Assembly (NCBI RefSeq): GCF_002920575.1
Contig: NZ_PQSQ01000061.1
Span: forward strand, 1-49,464
DNA length: 49,464 nt
DNA from: Streptomyces sp. Ru73
Lineage (GTDB): Bacteria > Actinomycetota > Actinomycetes > Streptomycetales > Streptomycetaceae
Direction of reading: 5' to 3'
The stretch's first letter is position 1. Each line of letters starts with the position of its first letter. The notes under the pieces are model-generated. The model searched no databases and was not told the DNA's origin. It saw only the letters and a program-made list of their open reading frames with translations. The position numbers and the translations under genes are program-made. Positions 25,215 through 32,547 of this stretch are shown here, piece after piece.

Positions 25215-26648
25215 ATGGCAACGGCGCCTAGCGTCTCGTATTCGATGACGGTGCGACTGGAAGTTCCCGCGAGCGGCACCGCCGTCAGCCAGCTCACCAC
25301 GGCCGTGGAGTCCTCCGGCGGGTCGGTCACCGGCCTCGACGTGACCGCATCCGGCCACGAGAAACTCCGGATCGACGTCACCATCGCCGCGACGTCCACC
25401 GCGCACGCGGACGAGATCGTCCAGAAGCTGCGCGAGATCGAGGGCGTATCGCTCGGCAAGGTCTCCGACCGTACGTTCCTGATGCACCTCGGCGGCAAGA
25501 TCGAGATGTCGTCGAAGCACCCCATCCGCAACCGTGACGACCTGTCGATGGTCTACACGCCCGGCGTCGCCCGCGTCTGCCAGGCCATCGCCGACAACCC
25601 CGAGGACGCCCGGCGCCTGACCATCAAGCGCAACAGCGTCGCGGTGGTCACCGACGGCTCCGCCGTGCTGGGCCTCGGCAACATCGGCCCCAAGGCCGCG
25701 CTGCCCGTCATGGAGGGCAAGGCGGCCCTCTTCAAGCGCTTCGCGGGCATCGACGCCTGGCCGATCTGCCTGGACACCCAGGACTCCGACGCCATCGTGG
25801 AGATCGTCAAGGCCATCGCGCCCGGCTTCGCCGGCATCAACCTCGAGGACATCTCCGCGCCCCGCTGCTTCGAGATCGAGGCGCGGCTGCGCGAGGCCCT
25901 GGACATCCCGGTCTTCCACGACGACCAGCACGGCACCGCCATCGTCGTGCTCGCCGCGCTGACCAACGCGCTGCGCGTGGTCGGCAAGCGCATCGAGGAC
26001 GTGCGCGTGGTCATGTCCGGCGCGGGCGCCGCCGGTACCGCCATCCTCAAGCTGCTGCTCGCCGCCGGCGTCAAGCACGCCGTCGTCGCCGACATCCACG
26101 GCGTGGTGCACGCGGGCCGCGAGGACCTGGTCTCCGCCGACCCCGACTCGGCGCTGCGCTGGATCGCCGACAACACCAACCCCGAGGGCGTCACCGGCAC
26201 CCTCAAGCAGGCCGTGGTCGGCGCCGACGTCTTCATCGGCGTCTCCGCGCCCAACGTCCTGGACGGCGACGACGTCTCCCGGATGGCGGACGGCGCGATC
26301 GTCTTCGCGCTCGCCAACCCCGACCCGGAGGTCGACCCGGGCGAGGCCCGGCAGACCGCCGCCGTGGTGGCCACCGGCCGCTCGGACTTCCCGAACCAGA
26401 TCAACAACGTGCTGGTCTTCCCGGGCGTCTTCCGCGGCCTGCTGGACGCGCAGTCGCGTACGGTCAACGAGGACATGATGCTGGCGGCGGCCCGCGCCCT
26501 CGCCGACGTCGTCCTGGAGGACGAGCTCAACGCGAACTACATCATCCCCAGCGTCTTCAACGACAAGGTCGCCGGGGCGGTCGCGGGAGCCGTACGGGAC
26601 GCCGCGCAGGCCGCCGGAGCGGCTGTGACGGGCGGCACGACGGCCTGA
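25215..26648 (+). CDS. Malic enzyme with N-terminal ACT domain
   Basis: Oxidative decarboxylation of malate to pyruvate. 477 residues from ATG 25215, which has GAGGAAG upstream; earlier in-frame starts (25182, 25104) lack family support. An ACT regulatory domain (about 8-85) precedes the malic domain (MVYTPGVARVC; LPVMEGKAALFKRF; catalytic region INLEDISAPRCFEIE; FHDDQHGTAIV) and an NAD-binding domain (VVMSGAGAAGTAI, about 275-430). The ortholog in S. coelicolor at this position is NAD-dependent; the same is likely here but not proven. The ACT domain suggests amino-acid or small-effector control. Confidence 0.94.
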   Translation: MATAPSVSYSMTVRLEVPASGTAVSQLTTAVESSGGSVTGLDVTASGHEKLRIDVTIAATSTAHADEIVQKLREIEGVSLGKVSDRTFLMHLGGKIEMSSKHPIRNRDDLSMVYTPGVARVCQAIADNPEDARRLTIKRNSVAVVTDGSAVLGLGNIGPKAALPVMEGKAALFKRFAGIDAWPICLDTQDSDAIVEIVKAIAPGFAGINLEDISAPRCFEIEARLREALDIPVFHDDQHGTAIVVLAALTNALRVVGKRIEDVRVVMSGAGAAGTAILKLLLAAGVKHAVVADIHGVVHAGREDLVSADPDSALRWIADNTNPEGVTGTLKQAVVGADVFIGVSAPNVLDGDDVSRMADGAIVFALANPDPEVDPGEARQTAAVVATGRSDFPNQINNVLVFPGVFRGLLDAQSRTVNEDMMLAAARALADVVLEDELNANYIIPSVFNDKVAGAVAGAVRDAAQAAGAAVTGGTTA

Positions 26649-26989
26649 GTACGGCGCGTCGCACGACACGCGTCCCTCAGGGCCCCCATAGGGTGGCGGG
26701 CAGCGCACGACTGGCCGCCGCCCGGCCGGCGGCCCAAGGGCCTGGCGCGGAGCGTCACCGGTGCGTCACCTATTCGAGGCGATGGCGCTCTTCGTGTGAC
26801 CCTCCAGGGCGCCGGATTGGCTTTACCGCCGCAGGTGGGGGCAGGATGCGTTACCGGGCGCGAGGGTCTGCAAACCGGACCCGGCTCCGGGGACTGTCCG
26901 AGGGCCCTGGCAGCATCGGCTTCGCTGTGCTTGATATGCGGCTCCGCCGCGTGGCACGCCCATTGGCAAGAAGAACACGGGAGTAATAA
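26649..26989. other. Non-coding stretch between malic enzyme and the HU gene
   Basis: 341 nt. It should contain the malic-enzyme terminator and the HU promoter. I see short GC-rich hairpins near 26680-26740 but no feature I can call with confidence, and no credible gene. Confidence 0.5.
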
Positions 26990-27271
26990 ATGAACCGCAG
27001 TGAGCTGGTGGCCGCTCTGGCCGACCGTGCCGAGGTGACCCGCAAGGACGCCGACGCCGTTCTGGCCGCGCTCGCCGAGACCATCGGTGAGGTCGTCGCC
27101 AAGGGCGACGAGAAGGTCACCATCCCCGGCTTCCTCACCTTCGAGCGCACCCACCGTGCCGCTCGCACCGCGCGCAACCCGCAGACCGGCGACCCCATCC
27201 AGATCCCGGCCGGCTACAGCGTGAAGGTCTCCGCGGGCTCCAAGCTCAAGGAAGCCGCCAAGGGCAAGTGA
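26990..27271 (+). CDS. hupA: HU-family nucleoid protein
   Basis: 93 residues, the standard HU length, without the lysine-rich tail of the second streptomycete HU (HupS). Motifs: MNRSELVAALADRAEVTRKD, GDEKVTIPGFLTFE, and the DNA-binding arm RTARNPQTGDPIQIPAG. It compacts DNA as a dimer. CGGGAG lies 7 nt before the ATG. Two good hairpins follow before the convergent murA. Confidence 0.96.
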   Translation: MNRSELVAALADRAEVTRKDADAVLAALAETIGEVVAKGDEKVTIPGFLTFERTHRAARTARNPQTGDPIQIPAGYSVKVSAGSKLKEAAKGK

Positions 27272-27320
27272 TCCGGCACCGTGCCTCCGGGACGACGGGG
27301 CACGGACCAGGACACAGGAG

Positions 27321-27352
27321 AGGCAGCCATCCCGAGCCGGATGGCTGCCTTT
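27321..27352 (+). terminator. Terminator of hupA
   Basis: AGGCAGCCATC (27321-27331) pairs perfectly with GATGGCTGCCT (27340-27350) around an 8-nt loop, followed by TTTCG. It lies 49 nt after the stop codon. Confidence 0.88.
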
Positions 27353-27411
27353 CGCATGTGCGGACGTACGTACCGTACGCCGCCGTGAGCCCGCCTGTGC
27401 GGGCACGAGAA

Positions 27412-27455
27412 CGCCGAAGGGCGGCCACCCGGTATTGGGTGGCCGCCCTCCGGCG
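27412..27455. terminator. Bidirectional terminator between hupA and murA
   Basis: AGGGCGGCCACCC (27418-27430) pairs with GGGTGGCCGCCCT (27437-27449) around GGTATT; after one mismatch, 5 more pairs extend the stem. It lies 38 nt beyond the murA stop and can serve both convergent genes. Confidence 0.85.
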
Positions 27456-27493
27456 ATACGGGCCCCAGGCCCCCACCAGGGGGCCGCGGCCTG

Positions 27494-28831
27494 CTAGCTC
27501 TGCTTCGGGCCGTTGGGGAGTTCGACCTGGGCGCCGAGGTCCACCAGCTTGTCCATGAAGTTCTCGTAGCCGCGGTTGATCAGGTCGATGCCGTGGACGC
27601 GGGACGTGCCCTGGGCCGCCAGCGCCGCGATCAGGTACGAGAAGCCGCCGCGCAGGTCGGGGATGACCAGGTCGGCGCCCTGCAGCTTGGTGGGGCCGCT
27701 GACGACGGCGGAGTGCAGGAAGTTGCGCTGGCCGAAGCGGCAGGCCGAGCCGCCCAGGCACTCGCGGTAGAGCTGGATGTGCGCGCCCATCTGGTTCAGC
27801 GCGGAGGTGAAGCCGAGGCGCGACTCGTACACCGTCTCGTGGACGATCGACAGGCCGGACGCCTGGGTCAGCGCGACCACGAGGGGCTGCTGCCAGTCGG
27901 TCTGGAAGCCGGGGTGCACGTCGGTCTCCAGGGCGATCGCGTTCAGCGAGCCGCCCGGGTGCCAGAAGCGGATGCCCTCGTCGTCGACCTCGAACGCGCC
28001 ACCGACCTTCCGGAAGGTGTTCAGGAAGGTCATCATCTCGCGCTGCGAGGCGCCGCGCACGTAGACGCTGCCCTCGGTGGCCAGCGCGGCGGACGCCCAG
28101 GAGGCGGCCTCCAGCCGGTCCGGGAGCGCCCGGTGGTTGTACCCGCCGAGCTTGTCCACACCGGTGATGCGGATCGTCCGGTCGGTGTCCATGGAGATGA
28201 TCGCGCCCATTTTCTGCAGGACGCAGATCAGGTCCTCGATCTCCGGCTCCACCGCCGCGTTCGACAGCTCGGTGACGCCCTCCGCCAGGACGGCGGTCAG
28301 CAGCACCTGCTCCGTCGAGCCGACGGACGGGTACGGCAGCCGGATCTTGCAGCCGCGGAGCCGCTGCGGCGCCTCCAGGTACTGGCCGTCCGCGCGCTTC
28401 TCGATGACCGCGCCGAACTGCCGCAGCACGTCGAAGTGGAAGTCGACCGGCCGGCCGCCGATGTCGCAGCCGCCCAGGCCCGGGATGAAGGCGTGCCCGA
28501 GGCGGTGCAGCAGCGGGCCGCAGAAGAGGATCGGAATACGGGAGGAACCCGCGTGCGCGTCGATGTCGGCGACGTTGGCGCTCTCCACGTGCGACGGGTC
28601 GAGGATCAGCTCCCCGGACTCGTCGCCCGGTCGTACGGTCACGCCGTGCAGCTGCAGCAGGCCACGCACGACGCGCACGTCGCGGATGTCGGGCACATTG
28701 CGCAGCCGGCTCGGCTCGCTGCCGAGCAGCGCGGCGACCATGGCCTTGGGCACGAGGTTCTTCGCGCCGCGGACCTTGATCTCGCCCTCCAGCGGGGTGC
28801 CGCCGTGGACAAGCAAAACGTCGTCGGTCAT
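27494..28831 (-). CDS. murA: UDP-N-acetylglucosamine 1-carboxyvinyltransferase
   Basis: First committed step of peptidoglycan synthesis: transfers enolpyruvate from PEP to UDP-GlcNAc. 445 residues from the ATG at 28831 (MTDDVLLVHGGTPLEG). Key residues are K24 in GAKN and C122 in GLGGCDIGGRPVDFH, aligned with the E. coli Cys115 that fosfomycin alkylates, so fosfomycin sensitivity at the target is expected. The frame is open upstream of 28831, but that extension has no family support. The 261-nt gap to yqgE (28832-29092) is divergent and holds both promoters. Confidence 0.96.
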   Translation of the reverse strand: MTDDVLLVHGGTPLEGEIKVRGAKNLVPKAMVAALLGSEPSRLRNVPDIRDVRVVRGLLQLHGVTVRPGDESGELILDPSHVESANVADIDAHAGSSRIPILFCGPLLHRLGHAFIPGLGGCDIGGRPVDFHFDVLRQFGAVIEKRADGQYLEAPQRLRGCKIRLPYPSVGSTEQVLLTAVLAEGVTELSNAAVEPEIEDLICVLQKMGAIISMDTDRTIRITGVDKLGGYNHRALPDRLEAASWASAALATEGSVYVRGASQREMMTFLNTFRKVGGAFEVDDEGIRFWHPGGSLNAIALETDVHPGFQTDWQQPLVVALTQASGLSIVHETVYESRLGFTSALNQMGAHIQLYRECLGGSACRFGQRNFLHSAVVSGPTKLQGADLVIPDLRGGFSYLIAALAAQGTSRVHGIDLINRGYENFMDKLVDLGAQVELPNGPKQS

Positions 28832-29092
28832 GGATCTCGCGTTCCTGGAGACGGACAGGGGCAAGCTGAAATGGTAAGGGCGGTACAGGGGTAGTCCGAA
28901 GGGTCGAGCGGCCCCTGTGCATGTAATAGCTCTGTCACAACACGCACGGTTTATCCGCCGGAACGGACCGTGATGTGAAAGAGGGCCCGTGATGCCGGAT
29001 CGGTCGCCGTGCGTCCCCTCCGTGCCGAGTGCGCGCATACGGGTGCGGCCATTGGCCCTCCGTACCGGCCCGAAGTGCGGGATCATGTCGCC

Positions 29093-29713
29093 ATGACCGA
29101 GGTGTCCTCGCTCACAGGCCGGCTGCTCGTCGCGACCCCCGCGCTCGCCGACCCGAACTTCGACCGGGCCGTCGTGCTGCTCCTCGACCACGACGAGGAG
29201 GGCTCGCTCGGCGTGGTCCTGAACCGCCCCACGCCCGTCGGCGTGGCGGACATCCTCCAGCCCTGGGCCGACCTGGCGGGCGAGCCGGGCGTGGTCTTCC
29301 AGGGCGGCCCGGTCTCGCTGGACTCCGCGCTCGGCGTCGCGGTCGTCCCGGGCGAGGCGGGCGAGCACGCCGGGTCGCCCGGGGCGGACGTCCCGGACGG
29401 CGCTGACAGCGACGGCGACGGCCCCCTCGGCTGGCGCCGCGTGCACGGCGCGATCGGCCTGGTCGACCTGGAGGCGCCGCCCGAGCTGCTCTCCGCCGAG
29501 CTCGGCTCGCTGCGCATCTTCGCCGGTTACGCCGGCTGGGGGCCGGGCCAGCTGGAGGAGGAGCTGGTGGAAGGCGCCTGGTACGTCGTCGAGTCGGAGC
29601 CGGGCGACGTCTCCTCGCCCGCCCCCGAGCAGCTCTGGCGCGCCGTGCTCCGCCGCCAGCGCAATGAGCTGGCGATGGTCGCGACGTACCCGGACGACCC
29701 CTCGCTGAACTGA
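29093..29713 (+). CDS. yqgE: YqgE/AlgH family protein
   Basis: 206 residues. Typical family motifs: LTGRLLVATPALADPNFDRAVVLLLDHD, GSLGVVLNRPT, QGGPV, FAGYAGWGPGQLEEEL and EGAWYVV. Biochemical role in bacteria is not settled. Relative to the family, a Gly/Asp-rich insertion lies in the middle (about 105-128; GSPGADVPDGADSDGDGP). I chose ATG 29093 because LTGRLLVATP follows closely; there is no strong ribosome binding site. Confidence 0.93.
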   Translation: MTEVSSLTGRLLVATPALADPNFDRAVVLLLDHDEEGSLGVVLNRPTPVGVADILQPWADLAGEPGVVFQGGPVSLDSALGVAVVPGEAGEHAGSPGADVPDGADSDGDGPLGWRRVHGAIGLVDLEAPPELLSAELGSLRIFAGYAGWGPGQLEEELVEGAWYVVESEPGDVSSPAPEQLWRAVLRRQRNELAMVATYPDDPSLN

Positions 29714-29759
29714 CCGCCCGGCCGGTCGCTGGCCTGTCCGCCGGCCGGTCGTTCAACTT

Positions 29760-29784
29760 CGTACCGGGCGCGGCGCCCGGTACG
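29760..29784. promoter_or_regulatory. Perfect 25-bp palindrome upstream of the DUF3039 gene
   Basis: CGTACCGGGCGC-G-GCGCCCGGTACG: 12 bp perfectly symmetric about a central G. It lies 46 bp after yqgE and overlaps the expected -35 area of the next promoter. It could be an operator, a terminator for yqgE, or both. Confidence 0.5.
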
Positions 29785-29797
29785 GCGCGCGCGTGAG

Positions 29798-29803
29798 TAC
29801 CCT
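29798..29803 (+). promoter_or_regulatory. -10-like TACCCT before the DUF3039 gene
   Basis: It ends 8 nt before the ATG at 29812, and no ribosome binding site is visible in between, suggesting a leaderless mRNA. Confidence 0.45.
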
Positions 29804-29811
29804 TGGCAGTT

Positions 29812-30108
29812 ATGAGCACTCCCCTTGAGCCCGAGCGCGGGGCAGGTACCGGCACCCTCGTGGAACCGACGCCGCAGGTGTCGAACGGCGACGGTGACCA
29901 CGAGCGCTTCGCCCATTACGTCCAGAAGGACAAGATCATGGCGAGCGCGCTCGACGGCACGCCCGTCGTGGCGCTCTGCGGCAAGGTCTGGGTCCCGGGC
30001 CGCGACCCGAAGAAGTACCCGGTCTGCCCCATGTGCAAGGAGATCTACGAGTCCATGGGCGCCGGCGGCGACAAGGACAAGGGCGGCAAGGACGGCGGCA
30101 AGAAGTAG
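29812..30108 (+). CDS. DUF3039 protein
   Basis: 98 residues. Conserved core: DHERFAHYVQKDKIMASALDG, VVALCGKVWVPGRDPKKYPVCPMCKEIYE. The single Cys in ALCGK plus CPMC gives three cysteines that, with the His, could bind zinc. The C-terminus is a Gly/Lys/Asp tail. The family is widespread in actinobacteria and of unknown function. A strong terminator follows. Confidence 0.88.
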   Translation: MSTPLEPERGAGTGTLVEPTPQVSNGDGDHERFAHYVQKDKIMASALDGTPVVALCGKVWVPGRDPKKYPVCPMCKEIYESMGAGGDKDKGGKDGGKK

Positions 30109-30137
30109 GCCCCGGCCCGCCCCGCCGCCCGGACGGT

Positions 30138-30180
30138 GACGCCCGGCCCGCTCCCTTCGAGGGACAGCGGGCCGGGCGTC
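30138..30180. terminator. Bidirectional terminator between DUF3039 and SSI-type genes
   Basis: GACGCCCGGCCCGCT (30138-30152) pairs with AGCGGGCCGGGCGTC (30166-30180), 15 bp, topped by a smaller CCCT/AGGG hairpin. It sits between convergent genes. Confidence 0.85.
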
Positions 30181-30272
30181 CTGCGTACGGGCGGGCCCGC
30201 GGACGTTCCGTTTCGGCCGGACGGGTCCGTGGACGCCCCGTCTCGGCCGGACGGGTCCGGGGCCGTCCCGGC

Positions 30273-30725
30273 TCAGCCGCCGGCGCGCCGGGCGAGGTCG
30301 AAGACGCCCGCGCTGTCGGCGCTCGCGGTGCACAGGTTGGGGTAGCCGCGCACGACGTACGTGGCGTTGCCCTCCCAGATGCTCTTCGCGGCCACCGTCA
30401 CCGGCCGCTCGATCATCGGGCAGGCGCGGCGCAGCGGCCGCAGCTGCCGGAAGTCGCCGTGCACCCGGGCCAGCTCGCGGCAGGCGGCCTCCGGGCGGGG
30501 GTGGGAGCCCCCGGTGGGGTAGCAGCGCAGGGTGGCCTGGGCGATGACCGGGCCGCCGGTGCCCTCGCCCGCGTGGATGACGATGTTCACCTCGCGCGCC
30601 GCCGCCTGCGGGGGTGCCGCTGCGGCCGGCGCCGTGGCCGCCGCGAGGGGCAGCAGGCCGAGGGCGGCGGCGGAGAGCAGGGCGGCGCGGACGCGTCTGC
30701 CGCGCCTGAGCGGTGTCCTTCGCAT
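30273..30725 (-). CDS. Secreted subtilisin-inhibitor-like (SSI family) protein
   Basis: 150 residues from ATG 30725 (AAGGA lies 8 nt upstream). A signal peptide (MRRTPLRRGRRVRAALLSAA, Ala-rich to about 37) precedes a single SSI domain. The four cysteines C68, C82, C102 and C132 match the two disulfides of Streptomyces subtilisin inhibitor. By alignment with the CPMVYDP loop of SSI, the reactive bond is M104-I105 in CPMIERP, predicting inhibition of subtilisin-like proteases. Such inhibitors control extracellular proteases during aerial growth. The C-terminus (VFDLARRAGG) extends past the usual VFAF end. Confidence 0.88.
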   Translation of the reverse strand: MRRTPLRRGRRVRAALLSAAALGLLPLAAATAPAAAAPPQAAAREVNIVIHAGEGTGGPVIAQATLRCYPTGGSHPRPEAACRELARVHGDFRQLRPLRRACPMIERPVTVAAKSIWEGNATYVVRGYPNLCTASADSAGVFDLARRAGG

Positions 30726-30860
30726 GAGCGGATTCCTTACGATCGGCTGAAAGTTGGGTGAGACGGACATCTCGCCTCATGGATAGCCGTGTCGCGGTAC
30801 CGGGCGGCTGATTGTGGGCCGCCGGTGGCGTGTCGGACGGCGGCCGCGCGCGCCACCGTG

Positions 30861-30888
30861 GCCGGACAACCGGCGCCGGACAACCGTC
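30861..30888. repeat. Two tandem 14-bp copies upstream of the SSI gene
   Basis: GCCGGACAACCGGC is followed directly by GCCGGACAACCGTC (13 of 14 identical), 136-163 bp upstream of the SSI start. Possible paired regulator sites. Confidence 0.5.
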
Positions 30889-31265
30889 GCCGCCCGGTAG
30901 CGAGTTGGCGCGCGCACGGGAGTCGCCATGTGACGTTTCCCGTGCCGACGCCCCGATTTCTCACCGTTTTCACACCCGGGGCCTCCGATGGGCGGTCCCG
31001 CGCCGACGTCAAGTGCGGGGCATGGCCGGTGGATGACGGGCCGTTACGCGTGCGGGGCGCGAGCGCCAGTACCGGGCCCGCTCGGACGTCCGATCGACGG
31101 ACCGCCCCCAAACGTGTGAGCCACCCCGAAAGGCGGACGCGGCAGCGGCGGGCCCCTGGCACCGTGTACCCACGCCGCGGGACGGGTGGCCCGGTCCGGT
31201 ACGCCGAACACCAGCACGGAACGCCCGTACGGCACGGCGTACGACGTCAAGTGGCGTCAGGCGCA

Positions 31266-31301
31266 CGGTACGTGCGGTACGGGCGGTACGTGCCGTAACG
31301 C
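31266..31301. repeat. 9-bp tandem repeats upstream of the XDH-like operon
   Basis: CGGTACGTG, CGGTACGGG, CGGTACGTG and a degenerate CCGTAACGC follow in exact 9-bp register, about 225 bp before the operon start. May be an array of binding sites. Confidence 0.55.
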
Positions 31302-31522
31302 TCAGTGCTTGGGAAAGGTGGCAATACGCTTTCTTCGGAGGTCCCGGACGGGCCGGGGCGAACCAGGAGCTTCGCACCGGCCGGTGACGGAACCTGCCTT
31401 CATGGACCCTCGCGTCGCGGGCCTGCGAAGATGTGCCAGAGTTGCCACGTCCGGGCCGTGAGCACGTACCGTACGGCGAGGCGGAACAGCACAGCCGGGA
31501 CACCGGGGAAGGGGCAGCTGGG

Positions 31523-32419
31523 TTGACCACGCACGCACCGCAGGCGTCGCATTCCGTGACGCTGCCGGCCTCGCTCGACGAGGCCGTGGCGGCGCTGGCC
31601 GCCATGCCCGCCGCCGTGCCCGTGGCCGGCGGCACCGATCTGATGGCCGCGGTCAACTCCGGGCTGCTGCGCCCGGCAGCGCTCGTCGGCCTGAACCGCA
31701 TCAGCGAGATCCGCGGCTGGCAGTACCAGGACGGCCACGCGCTGCTCGGTGCGGGGCTCACCCTCGCCCGCATGGGGCGCCCCGACTTCGCGGCCCTGAT
31801 CCCCGGCCTCGCCGCCGCGGCCCGCGCCGCCGGACCGCCGCAGATCCGCAACGCCGGGACGCTCGGCGGCAACATCGTCACGGCCGCGCCGACCGGCGAC
31901 ACCCTCCCGGTCCTCGCGGCCCTCGAAGCCACCGTGATCATCGCGGGCCCCGGCGGCGCCCGCCGCGAGGTCCCGGTCAGTCATCTGCTCGCCGGCATGG
32001 AGATGCTGCGCCCCGGCGAGATCGTCGGCTTCGTGCGCGTGCCGCTCCTGCATGCGCCGCAGACCTTCCTGAAGGCCACCGGCCGGACCGGTCCGGGGCG
32101 CGCGGCCGCATCCGTCGCGCTGGTCCTCGACCCAGCACGCCGGGGCGTGCGCTGCGCGGTCGGGGCGGTCGCGATGATGCCGCTGCGCCCGCTGGAGGCC
32201 GAGCAGTGGGTGGCCTCCCTCATCGACTGGGACAACGACCGCGGCCTGGCCCCCGAAGCGCTGACCGCCTTCGGCGACTACGTGGCGGCGGCCTGCATCC
32301 CCGATCCGGCACCCCCGGAGGACGGTACGGAGGCGGCAACCCTGCCGCCCGCCGCCCTGCACCTGCGCCGTACGGTGGCAGCACTGGCGCGCCGAGCACT
32401 CGGGAGGGCGCTCTCGTGA
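31523..32419 (+). CDS. Xanthine dehydrogenase-family FAD-binding subunit
   Basis: 298 residues. FAD domain motifs: PVAGGTDLMAAVNSG (about 32-46) and RNAGTLGGNIVTAAPTGD (about 110-128), followed by the CO-dehydrogenase flavoprotein C-terminal domain. I chose the TTG at 31523 because GAAGGGG lies 8 nt upstream and the family N-terminus follows. It should carry electrons from the 2Fe-2S subunit to NAD or another acceptor. It is the first gene of a three-subunit operon; its stop overlaps a small open frame (GTGA). Confidence 0.9.
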   Translation: MTTHAPQASHSVTLPASLDEAVAALAAMPAAVPVAGGTDLMAAVNSGLLRPAALVGLNRISEIRGWQYQDGHALLGAGLTLARMGRPDFAALIPGLAAAARAAGPPQIRNAGTLGGNIVTAAPTGDTLPVLAALEATVIIAGPGGARREVPVSHLLAGMEMLRPGEIVGFVRVPLLHAPQTFLKATGRTGPGRAAASVALVLDPARRGVRCAVGAVAMMPLRPLEAEQWVASLIDWDNDRGLAPEALTAFGDYVAAACIPDPAPPEDGTEAATLPPAALHLRRTVAALARRALGRALS

Positions 32420-32547
32420 GTGAGCGCAGCGAGCGAACCGACAACGGGCAGCGAACCGCCGGGAACCGGCAGCGATCCGACAAGAGGCGCGCGCACGGCG
32501 CATGCGTGGCCGCCGAGCGAGCCGAGCGAAGCGAGGCCGGCGCATGA
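32416..32547 (+). CDS. Possible 43-residue coupling ORF between FAD and 2Fe-2S genes
   Basis: A GTG at 32416 overlaps the stop of the FAD gene (GTGA), and its own TGA (32545-32547) overlaps the ATG of the 2Fe-2S gene (ATGA). The product would be basic and Ser/Arg/Glu-rich (starts VSERSERTDNG). It could carry ribosomes across the 124-nt gap. No family is recognised. The DNA is rich in GAGCGAGC-type words common between streptomycete genes, so it may be a spacer. Confidence 0.35.
   Translation: MSERSERTDNGQRTAGNRQRSDKRRAHGACVAAERAERSEAGA

Larger units (their letters stand above)
30726..31522. other. Long non-coding region upstream of the xanthine-dehydrogenase-like operon
   Basis: About 800 nt between divergent genes. 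Open frames here have poor coding character. It contains a 14-bp tandem repeat (30861-30888) and a 9-bp tandem repeat (31266-31292), and many GTACGG-type words. The region is long for this genome and may carry complex control of one or both genes. Confidence 0.5.

Noticed and set aside
27494..29446. N-terminal extension of murA
   Set aside because: MurA proteins begin at the conserved MTDDVLLVHGG region; the extension overlaps the divergent yqgE gene.
30789..31298. 169-codon open frame in the gap before the XDH-like operon
   Set aside because: Arg-rich composition, no ribosome binding site, third-position bias not coding-like, contains tandem repeats.
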